From: Nanobdellota archaeon
GTDB taxonomy: Archaea; Nanobdellota; Nanobdellia; Pacearchaeales; GW2011-AR1
DNA: 17,576 nt
Reading direction: 5' to 3'
NCBI GenBank assembly: GCA_030640565.1
Contig: DAOWJD010000060.1
Location: forward strand, 1-17,576
The notes below the pieces were generated by a model. It made no database searches and had not been told where the DNA came from. It worked only from the letters and a program-made list of their open reading frames with translations. Shown one piece after another: positions 6,826 through 14,825 of this stretch. Position numbers and translations under genes: made by a program. Positions within the stretch are counted from its first letter, which is position 1; every line of letters begins with the position of its first letter.

Positions 6826-7658
6826 AAATAATTATTTTTGGGGCGGCAGGATTTTTAGGAGAGAAGTTGATGAACTCTCTTTCTAAAGATAATGAGATTA
6901 TTGGGGCAGACATTAATAGGGAAGAGAATATAGAAAAAATAGATGCAACTGACAAAGAAGAAGTAAGGGATTTTTTACTAAAGCATAAACCAGATGTTGT
7001 AATTGATACTATCGCACTAACAAGTTCTGTTGCATGCGAAAAAAATCCAGAACTTGCAAAAAAATTAAATTATGAAACAGCGAAGAATATAGCAGAAACT
7101 TGTAAGGAAATTGAGGCAAAAATGATATTTATTTCTTCTTCATATATTTTTGACGGAATAAGAGGGAGATATAGAGAAGAAGATGCACCTTCTCCTACTA
7201 ACGAATATGCAAGAACAAAAATAATGGCAGAAGAAGAAGTACTGAAGTTAAATAATTCTTTAGTTTTAAGGATAGATATGATGTATGGGAGATATAAAGG
7301 AAAAATTAGACAGGGGACTAGTTTTATTGAAGAAGGAGCAGAAGTGGGTTATCCAGACCAAATTAAAAAACCACTTTTTGTAGAAGATGTCCCAAGAATC
7401 ATATGGGGATTAATCCAAAAGGATGAAAGAGGAATCTTTCATATTGGCGGACCAGAAACAATGAAAATGATAGATTTTCTAAAAAATTTAGCATCACTAA
7501 TTGGACAAGAAAATAAGATAAAAATTGTAGATAGTTCTGGTTGGGTAGTGAAATCCCCAAAAGATTCCACACTAGACATATCAAAGATAAATTCTCTCGG
7601 GATAAAGACCACCCCTTTTAAGCAAGCTCTAGAAATTATAAAAAATCAGTTATTATAG
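6822..7658 (+). CDS. RmlD-like NAD(P)-dependent sugar reductase (extended SDR)
   Basis: 278 residues. The Rossmann start is IIIFGAAGFLGEKL, the catalytic set SSSYIFDG (105-112) with Y129-x3-K133, and the block after it (PTNEYARTKIMAEE) follows the dTDP-4-dehydrorhamnose reductase pattern, whose STDYVFDG equivalent is plain. Length matches RmlD (about 280-300). The enzyme would reduce a 4-keto nucleotide sugar. No RmlA, RmlB or RmlC is in the window, so the substrate may be the Gmd product GDP-4-keto-6-deoxymannose or a C-methylated version rather than the dTDP sugar; that is inference. Coupled to the upstream glycosyltransferase by an ATGA overlap. It is convergent with the C-methyltransferase gene, with only 2 nt between the two stop codons. 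Confidence 0.8.
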   Translation: MKIIIFGAAGFLGEKLMNSLSKDNEIIGADINREENIEKIDATDKEEVRDFLLKHKPDVVIDTIALTSSVACEKNPELAKKLNYETAKNIAETCKEIEAKMIFISSSYIFDGIRGRYREEDAPSPTNEYARTKIMAEEEVLKLNNSLVLRIDMMYGRYKGKIRQGTSFIEEGAEVGYPDQIKKPLFVEDVPRIIWGLIQKDERGIFHIGGPETMKMIDFLKNLASLIGQENKIKIVDSSGWVVKSPKDSTLDISKINSLGIKTTPFKQALEIIKNQLL

Positions 7659-7660
7659 AG

Positions 7661-8932
7661 TTAATCTTCCATCTCGTCTATTATTTTAATCTTGGGAAAA
7701 GGCAAAATAAATTTCCCCCCTTTTTTAACAAATTCTTTCTCATCATCTCCAATTCCCTTGAATATGTGCCAAATTAAGACTAATTGGTGATCTGGTTTAA
7801 ATTCATCAATCCGATCAGGAGATTCTATAGGAATAAGACTGCCTATTGTTTTCTTTCCCCATTTATCAGGATTTCTATCAAATATGCAAGTAATTAAGTC
7901 AGGCCCTAATTCAAAATATTGCAAAGTAGTATTTCCCCTGGTTGAAGCTCCGCAACCACAAATGATTTTTCCTGCTACCTTTTCTCTTCTAAAAAACTCA
8001 AGGAGTTGTTTTTTTGTATTATCAATTCTCAAAGCAAATTCCTGATAAGGCTCAAGGGTATGCAATTTCATTTCTTCTTCTTCTTTTTCAACTTCTTTAA
8101 TTCTTTCTTCTGCTCCTTCTGGAGAAAGAGGTTTTTTACTCTCTTTAAATCTAATATATGTTCTAATACTCCCTCCGTTGATATCCTGGAGACTAAGATC
8201 AAAAATTTCTAAATTATGTTTATCTAAAAGAGTTTTAAAAGAGTAGAGGGAGTAATACTCTCTGTGTTCATGGCAGATATTATCAACAGCATTTTGTTTT
8301 AACATAGAAACCAAATAATTTTGTTGAATAACAAATAATCCTTCTTTGTCCAAAATAGAGACTACATCCCTTAAGAATTTATTTGGATCTTCAAGATCAT
8401 AAAACATAGAAATAGCAGTGATTAATTTTGCTTTTTTATCTCCAAACTCTTTTTTAAAATCTTCTGCATTAAAAAAATTATTAATAATTTTAAACCCTTT
8501 TGCTTCTGCTTCTTTTGCAACGTTTTTTGAAGGCTCAAAGCCCATAAGATTTAGATTTTTATCTCTTTCATAAAATTCAAGCATGGTTCCATCATTACAT
8601 CCAATATCTATAATTATTTCTTCTGTCTTTAAATCAACTAATTTTTTTACATTTTCAACAATATCTTTTAAATCCTCCCTTATTAGTCGATTAATACTTG
8701 ATTTATACCAATATTGTTCGTTCCACATAGCTTCTGGAGGAGCATTATGTCTTAATTGTAATAATTTACAATTTTCACAGAGAACCAATTCTAAAGGTAC
8801 TTTTGGAATTTTTTCTTGTTCTTCCTCATTTTTTATAAAATTAGTAACATAGTGATTTCCTAAAGAAAAAACAGGAGAAAGGCTTTTTGAATAACACCCT
8901 CTACAGTGATTAATTGCTTCAATTTGAATCAT
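7661..8932 (-). CDS. SAM-dependent sugar C-methyltransferase (TcaB9/TylC3 type)
   Basis: 423 residues, close to the family's usual 410. Zinc site C10-x2-C13/C52-x2-C55, YWYKSS (74-79), SAM motif D109-I-G-C-N-D-G115, the canonical H221-E-H223-x2-Y226 catalytic element, NGGSIRTY, then the C-terminal methyltransferase domain with GCGASTRGNTTLQYF. All hallmark residues are present, so it should be active: it adds a methyl group to a carbon, usually C3, of a nucleotide-bound 4-keto sugar. It is a paralogue of the methyltransferase at 887-2563 but lacks the cupin and keeps the HEH motif that the other has changed. It is the last gene of the four-gene minus-strand operon; its ATG overlaps the end of the preceding glycosyltransferase gene by 14 nt. 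Which sugar it modifies is unknown. Confidence 0.9.
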   Translation of the reverse strand: MIQIEAINHCRGCYSKSLSPVFSLGNHYVTNFIKNEEEQEKIPKVPLELVLCENCKLLQLRHNAPPEAMWNEQYWYKSSINRLIREDLKDIVENVKKLVDLKTEEIIIDIGCNDGTMLEFYERDKNLNLMGFEPSKNVAKEAEAKGFKIINNFFNAEDFKKEFGDKKAKLITAISMFYDLEDPNKFLRDVVSILDKEGLFVIQQNYLVSMLKQNAVDNICHEHREYYSLYSFKTLLDKHNLEIFDLSLQDINGGSIRTYIRFKESKKPLSPEGAEERIKEVEKEEEEMKLHTLEPYQEFALRIDNTKKQLLEFFRREKVAGKIICGCGASTRGNTTLQYFELGPDLITCIFDRNPDKWGKKTIGSLIPIESPDRIDEFKPDHQLVLIWHIFKGIGDDEKEFVKKGGKFILPFPKIKIIDEMED

Positions 8933-10058
8933 TTTTTACTGCTCCTTCATAAATTTTTTTTAATTTTTTATTTCTTTCTTTAATAGAGAATTTGCCATTT
9001 TTAATAATTTCCATACAATTTTTAGACATTTTTTCTCTTAGTTTTTTATTTTCTATTAGCTTAGAACAGTTTTCTACTAACTGATTTATTATTTTTTCTT
9101 CACCTTCTTTAATAACTATCTTTTCTTTTTGATTAATTAATTTTTCACATGTATGGTCATTTATATCAAAGATAAGTCTGTTAATATTGTTTTCAACTAT
9201 CTCTTTTCTTGTTTTTGTATATTTTGTATTAACAGTTATAACTGGAAGCCCAAAACTCATCGCTTCTAATAATCCAAAACCGAAAGTATCAACAAAACTT
9301 GGATAAAAAAAGATATCAGATTTTTCATATAGTTTGAACAATTCTTTATTTGAACTTAAGCCTTGTATTTTAATTTTAGGATATCTTAATTTAACCTCCT
9401 TAGGAATATCTGAAATAAAAATCAATTCTAATTTATCTCCATATTTTTCTTTTAATTTTTTATAGACTTCAAGGGCAATTATCCCTCCCTTTAACCAAAA
9501 ATATCTTGTTGCATAAAGTATTGTTATCTTATCATTTTTATTTTTTTTAGAAATTCTTTTATTTACTGGAATAGCAGGGTAAACAACCTTAACCTTATCT
9601 TTAATTTCAGGAAATTCTTTTAATATTTCTTTTTTTGTTTTTTCTGTCCAAGGCATTATCTTCTTGCAATTTTCTCTAAGCAAAATCTTTCTGACTCTTT
9701 CTTTAGATTTTTTCGTTTTATTTCCTATATAGAATTGCCATTCAGATTCAATATCAGCAATCCATGGCATGTCGTTATTTAAACTTAAACAATGAGCACA
9801 ATGAATTAAATCATACCCTTTTTTTATTTTTGTGTAATGAGCATTTAATAGAGGTAAGTTTAATATCCCAGTTGTTTTTCTGATAATTTTTTTTAGATTG
9901 TTTGAGAGAAGAAACCTTTTTTTCTTGGTTATTACACCCTTCTGTTTATGAACATTAAGATATTCAATATTTTTTGGAGGATTTTTTACTAAATATTTAT
10001 AATAAGGAGAATCAGGAAATTTCCAGGGATACTGTAGATATATTTTTATTTTTTTCAT
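8919..10058 (-). CDS. glycosyltransferase, GT4 family
   Basis: 379 residues from ATG 10058. A longer frame begins at an ATG at 10073, but 10058 forms an ATGA overlap with the stop of the FkbM gene and gives the more natural N-terminus MKKIKIYLQYPWKF. GT-B layout: the N-terminal domain carries YDLIHCAHC (82-90), the donor domain starts KITILYATRYFWLKGG (177-192, the usual R/K-containing phosphate loop), then SDIFFYPSF-D-TFGFGLLEAMSFGLPVI, with the E-x7-E pair present as D257/E265. Strikingly lysine- and isoleucine-rich, like its two upstream neighbours. Donor and linkage are not predictable. No membrane segment is seen. It probably adds one sugar of the glycan that the methyltransferases decorate. 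Confidence 0.87.
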   Translation of the reverse strand: MKKIKIYLQYPWKFPDSPYYKYLVKNPPKNIEYLNVHKQKGVITKKKRFLLSNNLKKIIRKTTGILNLPLLNAHYTKIKKGYDLIHCAHCLSLNNDMPWIADIESEWQFYIGNKTKKSKERVRKILLRENCKKIMPWTEKTKKEILKEFPEIKDKVKVVYPAIPVNKRISKKNKNDKITILYATRYFWLKGGIIALEVYKKLKEKYGDKLELIFISDIPKEVKLRYPKIKIQGLSSNKELFKLYEKSDIFFYPSFVDTFGFGLLEAMSFGLPVITVNTKYTKTRKEIVENNINRLIFDINDHTCEKLINQKEKIVIKEGEEKIINQLVENCSKLIENKKLREKMSKNCMEIIKNGKFSIKERNKKLKKIYEGAVKNDSN

Positions 10059-10825
10059 TTTGTATAATGCCAAAAATCTCCTTTATTTTTATATCCTAAT
10101 TTTTCTAAAAAATTTATGTCTCCTTTTCTCTCTTTATCCCACATTTCTAAGATTATTATGGGGTGGTGTTTTTTAATAAATTTTTTACCTCCTTTTAAAA
10201 CCTCAAATTCAAAACCTTCAACATCTATCTTTAAAATTATCGGTTTTTTGTAATTTTTTTTCATAAAATTATCTAATTTATCCATATGTATTTCTTCTGA
10301 ATTAAATTCTTTTTTACTCAAAATAATGGATGCTTCTCCATATTTATAAGGCAAATAATAAATTTTCTTTTTTAAATTGTTTTTTCCTAAACCTGTGTTT
10401 TTAGCTTGAACATTTTTTTGAACATTATTTATTTTTATGTGTTCCATTAATTTTTCGAAATTACTTCTTACAGGTTCAAAAGAATATACTTTCCAACCTT
10501 TCTTTGCCATTAAAACAGAATATCTTCCAATATTTGCTCCAACATCTATGAATGTTCCTTTTTGTTTTATTTTATTAATTTCTCTAAATATTTCCTTTTC
10601 GTAATTTTTCCATAATACCCAAAAATCAATTGTCTTTTCTCTTGCTTTAAAATGACAATCATATAAAACAATGTCTAATTTTGGAAAATAATTAATGACG
10701 AACCCAAATTTTTTCATTGAATAATACATTAAAAAAGCTAAAAAAAATTGGATTTTAATCAAAAGATTATTTTTACTTTGTTTTATTATATCTATAACAA
10801 CTTTAGAATCTTTTATTTTGCTCAT
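10055..10825 (-). CDS. FkbM-family SAM-dependent methyltransferase
   Basis: 256 residues. SAM-binding motif TFIDVGANIGRYSV (91-104, D94), acidic residue E117 ending strand two (YSFEPV), and the FkbM hallmark ILKIDVEGFEFEVLKGG (197-213) with IIILEMW after it. FkbM enzymes O-methylate hydroxyl groups of small molecules and sugars; in polysaccharide loci they often cap or decorate a sugar. A hydrophobic patch near 22-35 (LIKIQFFLAFLMYY) and the basic N-terminus could anchor it to the membrane. Both ends overlap neighbours by 4 nt (ATGA with the epimerase upstream, ATGA with the glycosyltransferase downstream), so it is translationally coupled inside the operon. Family certain; the acceptor hydroxyl is unknown. 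Confidence 0.9.
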   Translation of the reverse strand: MSKIKDSKVVIDIIKQSKNNLLIKIQFFLAFLMYYSMKKFGFVINYFPKLDIVLYDCHFKAREKTIDFWVLWKNYEKEIFREINKIKQKGTFIDVGANIGRYSVLMAKKGWKVYSFEPVRSNFEKLMEHIKINNVQKNVQAKNTGLGKNNLKKKIYYLPYKYGEASIILSKKEFNSEEIHMDKLDNFMKKNYKKPIILKIDVEGFEFEVLKGGKKFIKKHHPIIILEMWDKERKGDINFLEKLGYKNKGDFWHYTK

Positions 10826-11943
10826 CTTAATTTATTAGCAACCCCCTTACTTACACCTGCTTCACCATAAGGATTTTTGAATTTTTTAATCTTTATTCCC
10901 CCGTTTTCTATTCCTTTTATGATTTTTTTTGCATAATTTATATTTAGTCCTGTTAAAAAATTAATTTTTGTTTCCAAACCTTCTTGTCTTTCAGTTTTCT
11001 TTCTCAACAAAATGCAGGGTTTTTTAAAAACAAGACTTTCTTCTTGGATACTTCCCCCATCAGTGATTAAGTATTTGCAATTAGCAAGCAAAAATATAAA
11101 ATAGGAATAATCTACTAAAGGAATAACTTCCATATTTTCCATTTTTTTAATCTTTTCCATTAAACCATATTTTTTTAAAAAATAAGCAGTGTTATCATGC
11201 AAAGGCCATATCGCTTTTATATCCACGTTTTTTATAATTTCAACAATTTTTTTTAATCTTTCCTTGTTGTTTAGATTTTCATGCCTGTGAATATTAATCA
11301 AGGCATATTTTCCTTCGCGTTTTTTTTGCTTTGTTTTTTTTGCTTTATTATATGAAATAAGGGCAGAATCAACTATTGTATTTCCAATCTTCATTATTCT
11401 TTTCTTATTCTTATATTTATGTAAATTTTTTTCTGTTAAATCTGAAACAGCCAAAAGAACATCAGAAAACTGGTCACTAATCTTTCTTGAAATTTCTTCT
11501 GGAAAAGGTTCAAATAAAGAGCCAGACCTTAAACCAGCTTCTAAATGAATATTTTTCCATGTTTTTTTAGAGTTCAATAATTTTGAAGATGCAATAGATG
11601 CAGCAGCAGTACTCATGGTATCTCCGTGATAAATCACATATCTTGGATTTAATTTTCTTACTAATCTTCTCACTTTTGGAATCATCTGGAAAAACCAAAA
11701 TAAAGACATTCTATTTATTTTAGACCAAAATTTTGTGCTTATTTGCGGCTCTTTACTTAAAATAAAATTTGGTTTTTTGATTCCAAATTCTTTACAAGCT
11801 TCGCCTAAGGGATGCTGCCCAGTATGAATAAACCAATAATCTTTTTTCTGCTTCTGTAATTCTAACATAATTGACATGCATTTGATAAGTTCTGCTTTTG
11901 TTCCGATAACAATCACTATCTTAGAATATTCTGGTTTATCCAT
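10822..11943 (-). CDS. wecB: UDP-N-acetylglucosamine 2-epimerase, non-hydrolysing type
   Basis: 373 residues, the normal length. It interconverts UDP-GlcNAc and UDP-ManNAc in the cytoplasm. Hallmarks in order: GTKAE (14-18, the GTRPE position), HTGQH (40-44), HGDT (106-109), HLEAGLRS (133-140), PFPEEISRK, IHRHEN (218-223), TDGGSIQEE (294-302) and KKTERQE (315-321). All catalytic positions known for the family (Asp108, Glu135, His219 here by motif) are occupied. Downstream dehydrogenase WecC, which would make ManNAcA, is absent from the window, so UDP-ManNAc may be used directly or the partner gene is elsewhere. First gene of the four-gene operon with its own promoter. Lysine-rich and very AT-rich compared with gmd and aglB. 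Confidence 0.92.
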   Translation of the reverse strand: MDKPEYSKIVIVIGTKAELIKCMSIMLELQKQKKDYWFIHTGQHPLGEACKEFGIKKPNFILSKEPQISTKFWSKINRMSLFWFFQMIPKVRRLVRKLNPRYVIYHGDTMSTAAASIASSKLLNSKKTWKNIHLEAGLRSGSLFEPFPEEISRKISDQFSDVLLAVSDLTEKNLHKYKNKKRIMKIGNTIVDSALISYNKAKKTKQKKREGKYALINIHRHENLNNKERLKKIVEIIKNVDIKAIWPLHDNTAYFLKKYGLMEKIKKMENMEVIPLVDYSYFIFLLANCKYLITDGGSIQEESLVFKKPCILLRKKTERQEGLETKINFLTGLNINYAKKIIKGIENGGIKIKKFKNPYGEAGVSKGVANKLR

Positions 11944-11965
11944 GCTTTTCCTAAAAAATACTTGA

Positions 11966-11972
11966 TTTTAAA
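11966..11972 (-). promoter_or_regulatory. TATA-like box of the wecB-fkbM-GT4-methyltransferase operon
   Basis: TTTAAAA on the minus strand, centred about 26 nt before ATG 11943. It predicts a leaderless transcript for the whole operon. Between it and aglB is an A-run at 11953-11958 (T-run on the minus strand) that could end aglB transcripts. Confidence 0.5.
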
Positions 11973-12012
11973 GTTTATGAAGAAGTACTCTATATATTTT
12001 TATTTCACAAAA

Positions 12013-14784
12013 TTATAAATTATCGAATTCAGCCCAATCACCTTGTTTTCTTAAAAATTCTTCTATTATTGGAATATTATCAGGAATATATGTTGTATCC
12101 CAAATTTTTATAGGACCTCTAAAACCTCTAAAGAAAACAAACTCTCCAAAATTTAATCCCTGAGCCTTTAAACTCGCAACAACAGGATCGTTCTGGATGT
12201 GTGCTAACTTTATTGTGGGGTAATTATTAAAAGGATCATCCATAAGATAAAGTTGTGCAAAAAGACTTTTTGAAGTCTTTGGTGATAAGTAAATTACAGC
12301 ACCCAAATTTTCTACAGAGATTTGCCCACCTGTTTCAACTATTAAAGGAATAACGCTTATAATAGCATCTAAACCACTTCCAAAATCAGCTATTTTTTCT
12401 TGATAATATACATATCTTATTGGGAGATCATATCTTTGATTATTGTATATAAATATCCCTTTTGGCTGATTGAGTGAAATTGTCCCATCCACCACAGATG
12501 TTTCAAGAATCACACCTCCAACAAAAGAATTCCATTTAACATTACCAACCTCATCAGAGATAGGACCAGGAAGAAAAACTTGTTTGTCTTCAAGCCCGTA
12601 AATAATATCTTCATCAACCCCTACACTTCCAACAAAAAATCTTCTTATTTTATCCTGGGTTTCTTGTGTTTGCTTAGAATCATAAGGCATAACACTAATT
12701 GCGCTAAACCTATCACCATTATCATCACTTCCTATATTTGAATAGGCAGGATATTTTCCAAGATCTGTGGGATCTATAAGAAGATATGAAATGTTGTTTG
12801 TTTTCATAAAACTCAAAGCTGTTTCTGGATAAGGATTTGTAAGGAAATATCTGCCGATAAGATGGTCTCTAAATGATCCTTGAAAATGTCCCCCATCTGA
12901 TAAAGTAGGTCTTTTTCCAAGATATTGGACCCAATACCCATAATCCCACCAGTGTAAAAATACCGCATTTTCAAGAGTATTTTCTCTTACCCATTTCATT
13001 GCTTGTTGCCATTGTATATGTGCAGAAGGTCCTGTAAACTTTGCTTGTGCGGTGGAACTTGTAACAAGATTGCTAAAGCTAAATAAAGACGCAATAATTA
13101 CCCCAACCAATAAAATTCCAAAAAGCATTTTACCCAAATCATCTTTGCTTTTTTTGTAATAACGTGCCAAACTTAAAATAAGAATTCCTACTGAAAGACA
13201 AACAAAAGGAGTTATCACGAAAAATAATCTTATAGCACCTCTTGCAGCAATTAACATAAAAATCATCCATGAGAATATTATTAGCCATTCTGATTTAATA
13301 TTCAGTTTTTCTTTTGAATAAAGTCTTATACAATATAACCCAAAGAGAATAATTCCTCCAAAATAAAAGAGTTTACTTATAAAATTAGTTCCGTTAAACA
13401 TTGAAACTGCAGAAAATTTACTGAATAAAATCCCTGAAATAAGTAAAAGCCAGAAAAATATAAACCCTATTTTTCTTCCCTGTTTTCTTATAACTTTTGA
13501 AATATTAACTCCTATTGTGATTAATCCACCAAGAAAAAGCCAGAACAAAATTTTCCCTGTCTGATTTATCCATTCTTGTAAATAGGGAGCTTTGTTTTCA
13601 GCAACTGTAAGTCCAACTCTTCCTGCTCCAAAAGGATGCAAAAGCCTGTCAAATACATTTTTTACTACAGAAAAAGGATCTCCATATATAAGTACTGAAA
13701 ATAAAAGTCCTAATAAAACCATGATTCCGGCACTGAAAACAAGCCTGTAATTTTTTATCCCTTTAATAGGAATTTTATCTCCAAATTTAATCATAAAAAA
13801 ATCAGAAATAATAAATAATAACACAACACTATTTAGAATACTAGTTGAACTTAAAACAGTTGTATTTAAAATTCTTGATAAATCAAATCCATAACCAAGA
13901 CCAAATAAAATTGTTGAAATAAAGAAGACAATATAAAATATTAGAAGAGAATTTATCTTCATTTTGTTTTTTTCCAAATCTTGTGTTTTAATCAGCCAGA
14001 ACAAACCAAAACTTAAAGGAATAATCATAAAAAGAAAATTTGAAATTCCTCCCCAGCTTGCTATTGTAAAAATTGTTAAAGCCCCCATCAATATTCCAAA
14101 TAAAATTACTTTGTATGAATATTTTTTATCTTTTTCCTCCTTTTCTTCTTTGTTTAGAAATTTAAGTGCAAAGGTATAACAAATTAAAATCAGGAAAAAA
14201 GAAAACATACCCAGTGTTTCGTGATCAAAAAAACCAGCCATTGATCTATAAAGATAAGGGGGTAGCACTGTTAAAAAGATAGAACTGATTAATGCGGTTA
14301 TTTTTGATCTTGTTAAAAAATAAACAAGAAAAAAGAACAATATTAATCCAAGAACAAAAAATACTACGGGAAAAATAATACTGATATATTGTATGCTATA
14401 ATCTCCAAGAATATTTGCAGCCTTGTAAATCAAGACACTTGCCCATGGTAAAATACTCTGATGAAATTCCACCTGTTCATTGGGAAGATATCTCATTACA
14501 TCAATTTCAGGCAAACCACCTTGCTCCAGAATTGTCTCAGCTAATCTTAAAAAATAAAAAGGGTCTAGGGCAAGAGGAATATGCTCTTCTGTTGTTTGAT
14601 CAATAAGAAGACCAAGGTTTTGTGTTCTTATTCCTACTCCAAAGACGATTAATGAAAGAAGTAGAATAATAATCAATATATTCTGCACTTTTTTATTTTT
14701 GAAAAGATTAATTGCAGTACCAAACCCTTTTTTTATTTCTGCAGTATTTATGCTTATTGCATCTTTTTTATCTTCTTCGTCCAT
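12013..14784 (-). CDS. aglB: oligosaccharyltransferase catalytic subunit STT3/AglB
   Basis: 923 residues from ATG 14784; a frame opening with TTG at 14793 is rejected because the TATA box sits 26.5 nt before the ATG. The enzyme transfers a lipid-linked glycan to Asn in N-x-S/T on the outer membrane face. Seen: a cytoplasmic head, about 13 membrane segments up to residue ~575, the first metal-binding acidic site D74 (LALDPFYFLR), the second D187-H-E189 (AGFFDHETLGM), the sequon-binding W612-W-D-Y-G616, and a DK-type motif D674-x2-K677-x3-Y681-x2-I684, in which the usual Met is Tyr. A large soluble C-terminal domain follows, as in archaeal AglB. Its own promoter separates it from GPT by 41 nt. 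It supplies the transfer step for glycans built by the island to its left. Identification is secure. Confidence 0.96.
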   Translation of the reverse strand: MDEEDKKDAISINTAEIKKGFGTAINLFKNKKVQNILIIILLLSLIVFGVGIRTQNLGLLIDQTTEEHIPLALDPFYFLRLAETILEQGGLPEIDVMRYLPNEQVEFHQSILPWASVLIYKAANILGDYSIQYISIIFPVVFFVLGLILFFFLVYFLTRSKITALISSIFLTVLPPYLYRSMAGFFDHETLGMFSFFLILICYTFALKFLNKEEKEEKDKKYSYKVILFGILMGALTIFTIASWGGISNFLFMIIPLSFGLFWLIKTQDLEKNKMKINSLLIFYIVFFISTILFGLGYGFDLSRILNTTVLSSTSILNSVVLLFIISDFFMIKFGDKIPIKGIKNYRLVFSAGIMVLLGLLFSVLIYGDPFSVVKNVFDRLLHPFGAGRVGLTVAENKAPYLQEWINQTGKILFWLFLGGLITIGVNISKVIRKQGRKIGFIFFWLLLISGILFSKFSAVSMFNGTNFISKLFYFGGIILFGLYCIRLYSKEKLNIKSEWLIIFSWMIFMLIAARGAIRLFFVITPFVCLSVGILILSLARYYKKSKDDLGKMLFGILLVGVIIASLFSFSNLVTSSTAQAKFTGPSAHIQWQQAMKWVRENTLENAVFLHWWDYGYWVQYLGKRPTLSDGGHFQGSFRDHLIGRYFLTNPYPETALSFMKTNNISYLLIDPTDLGKYPAYSNIGSDDNGDRFSAISVMPYDSKQTQETQDKIRRFFVGSVGVDEDIIYGLEDKQVFLPGPISDEVGNVKWNSFVGGVILETSVVDGTISLNQPKGIFIYNNQRYDLPIRYVYYQEKIADFGSGLDAIISVIPLIVETGGQISVENLGAVIYLSPKTSKSLFAQLYLMDDPFNNYPTIKLAHIQNDPVVASLKAQGLNFGEFVFFRGFRGPIKIWDTTYIPDNIPIIEEFLRKQGDWAEFDNL

Positions 14785-14806
14785 ATGAATCAAAAAGCAA
14801 ATTCTC

Positions 14807-14814
14807 TTTTAAAA
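14807..14814 (-). promoter_or_regulatory. TATA-like box of aglB
   Basis: TTTTAAAA, centred 26.5 nt before ATG 14784 and only 17.5 nt before the alternative TTG at 14793. It therefore decides the start in favour of the ATG. Confidence 0.55.
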
Positions 14815-14825
14815 CATTACTCTTC

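Noticed and set aside
10059..10073. Upstream ATG for the GT4 gene at 8919-10058
   Set aside because: ATG 10058 gives an ATGA overlap with the preceding gene, matching the other junctions in this operon.
14785..14793. TTG start for aglB
   Set aside because: It would sit only 17.5 nt from the TATA centre; ATG 14784 has the standard spacing.
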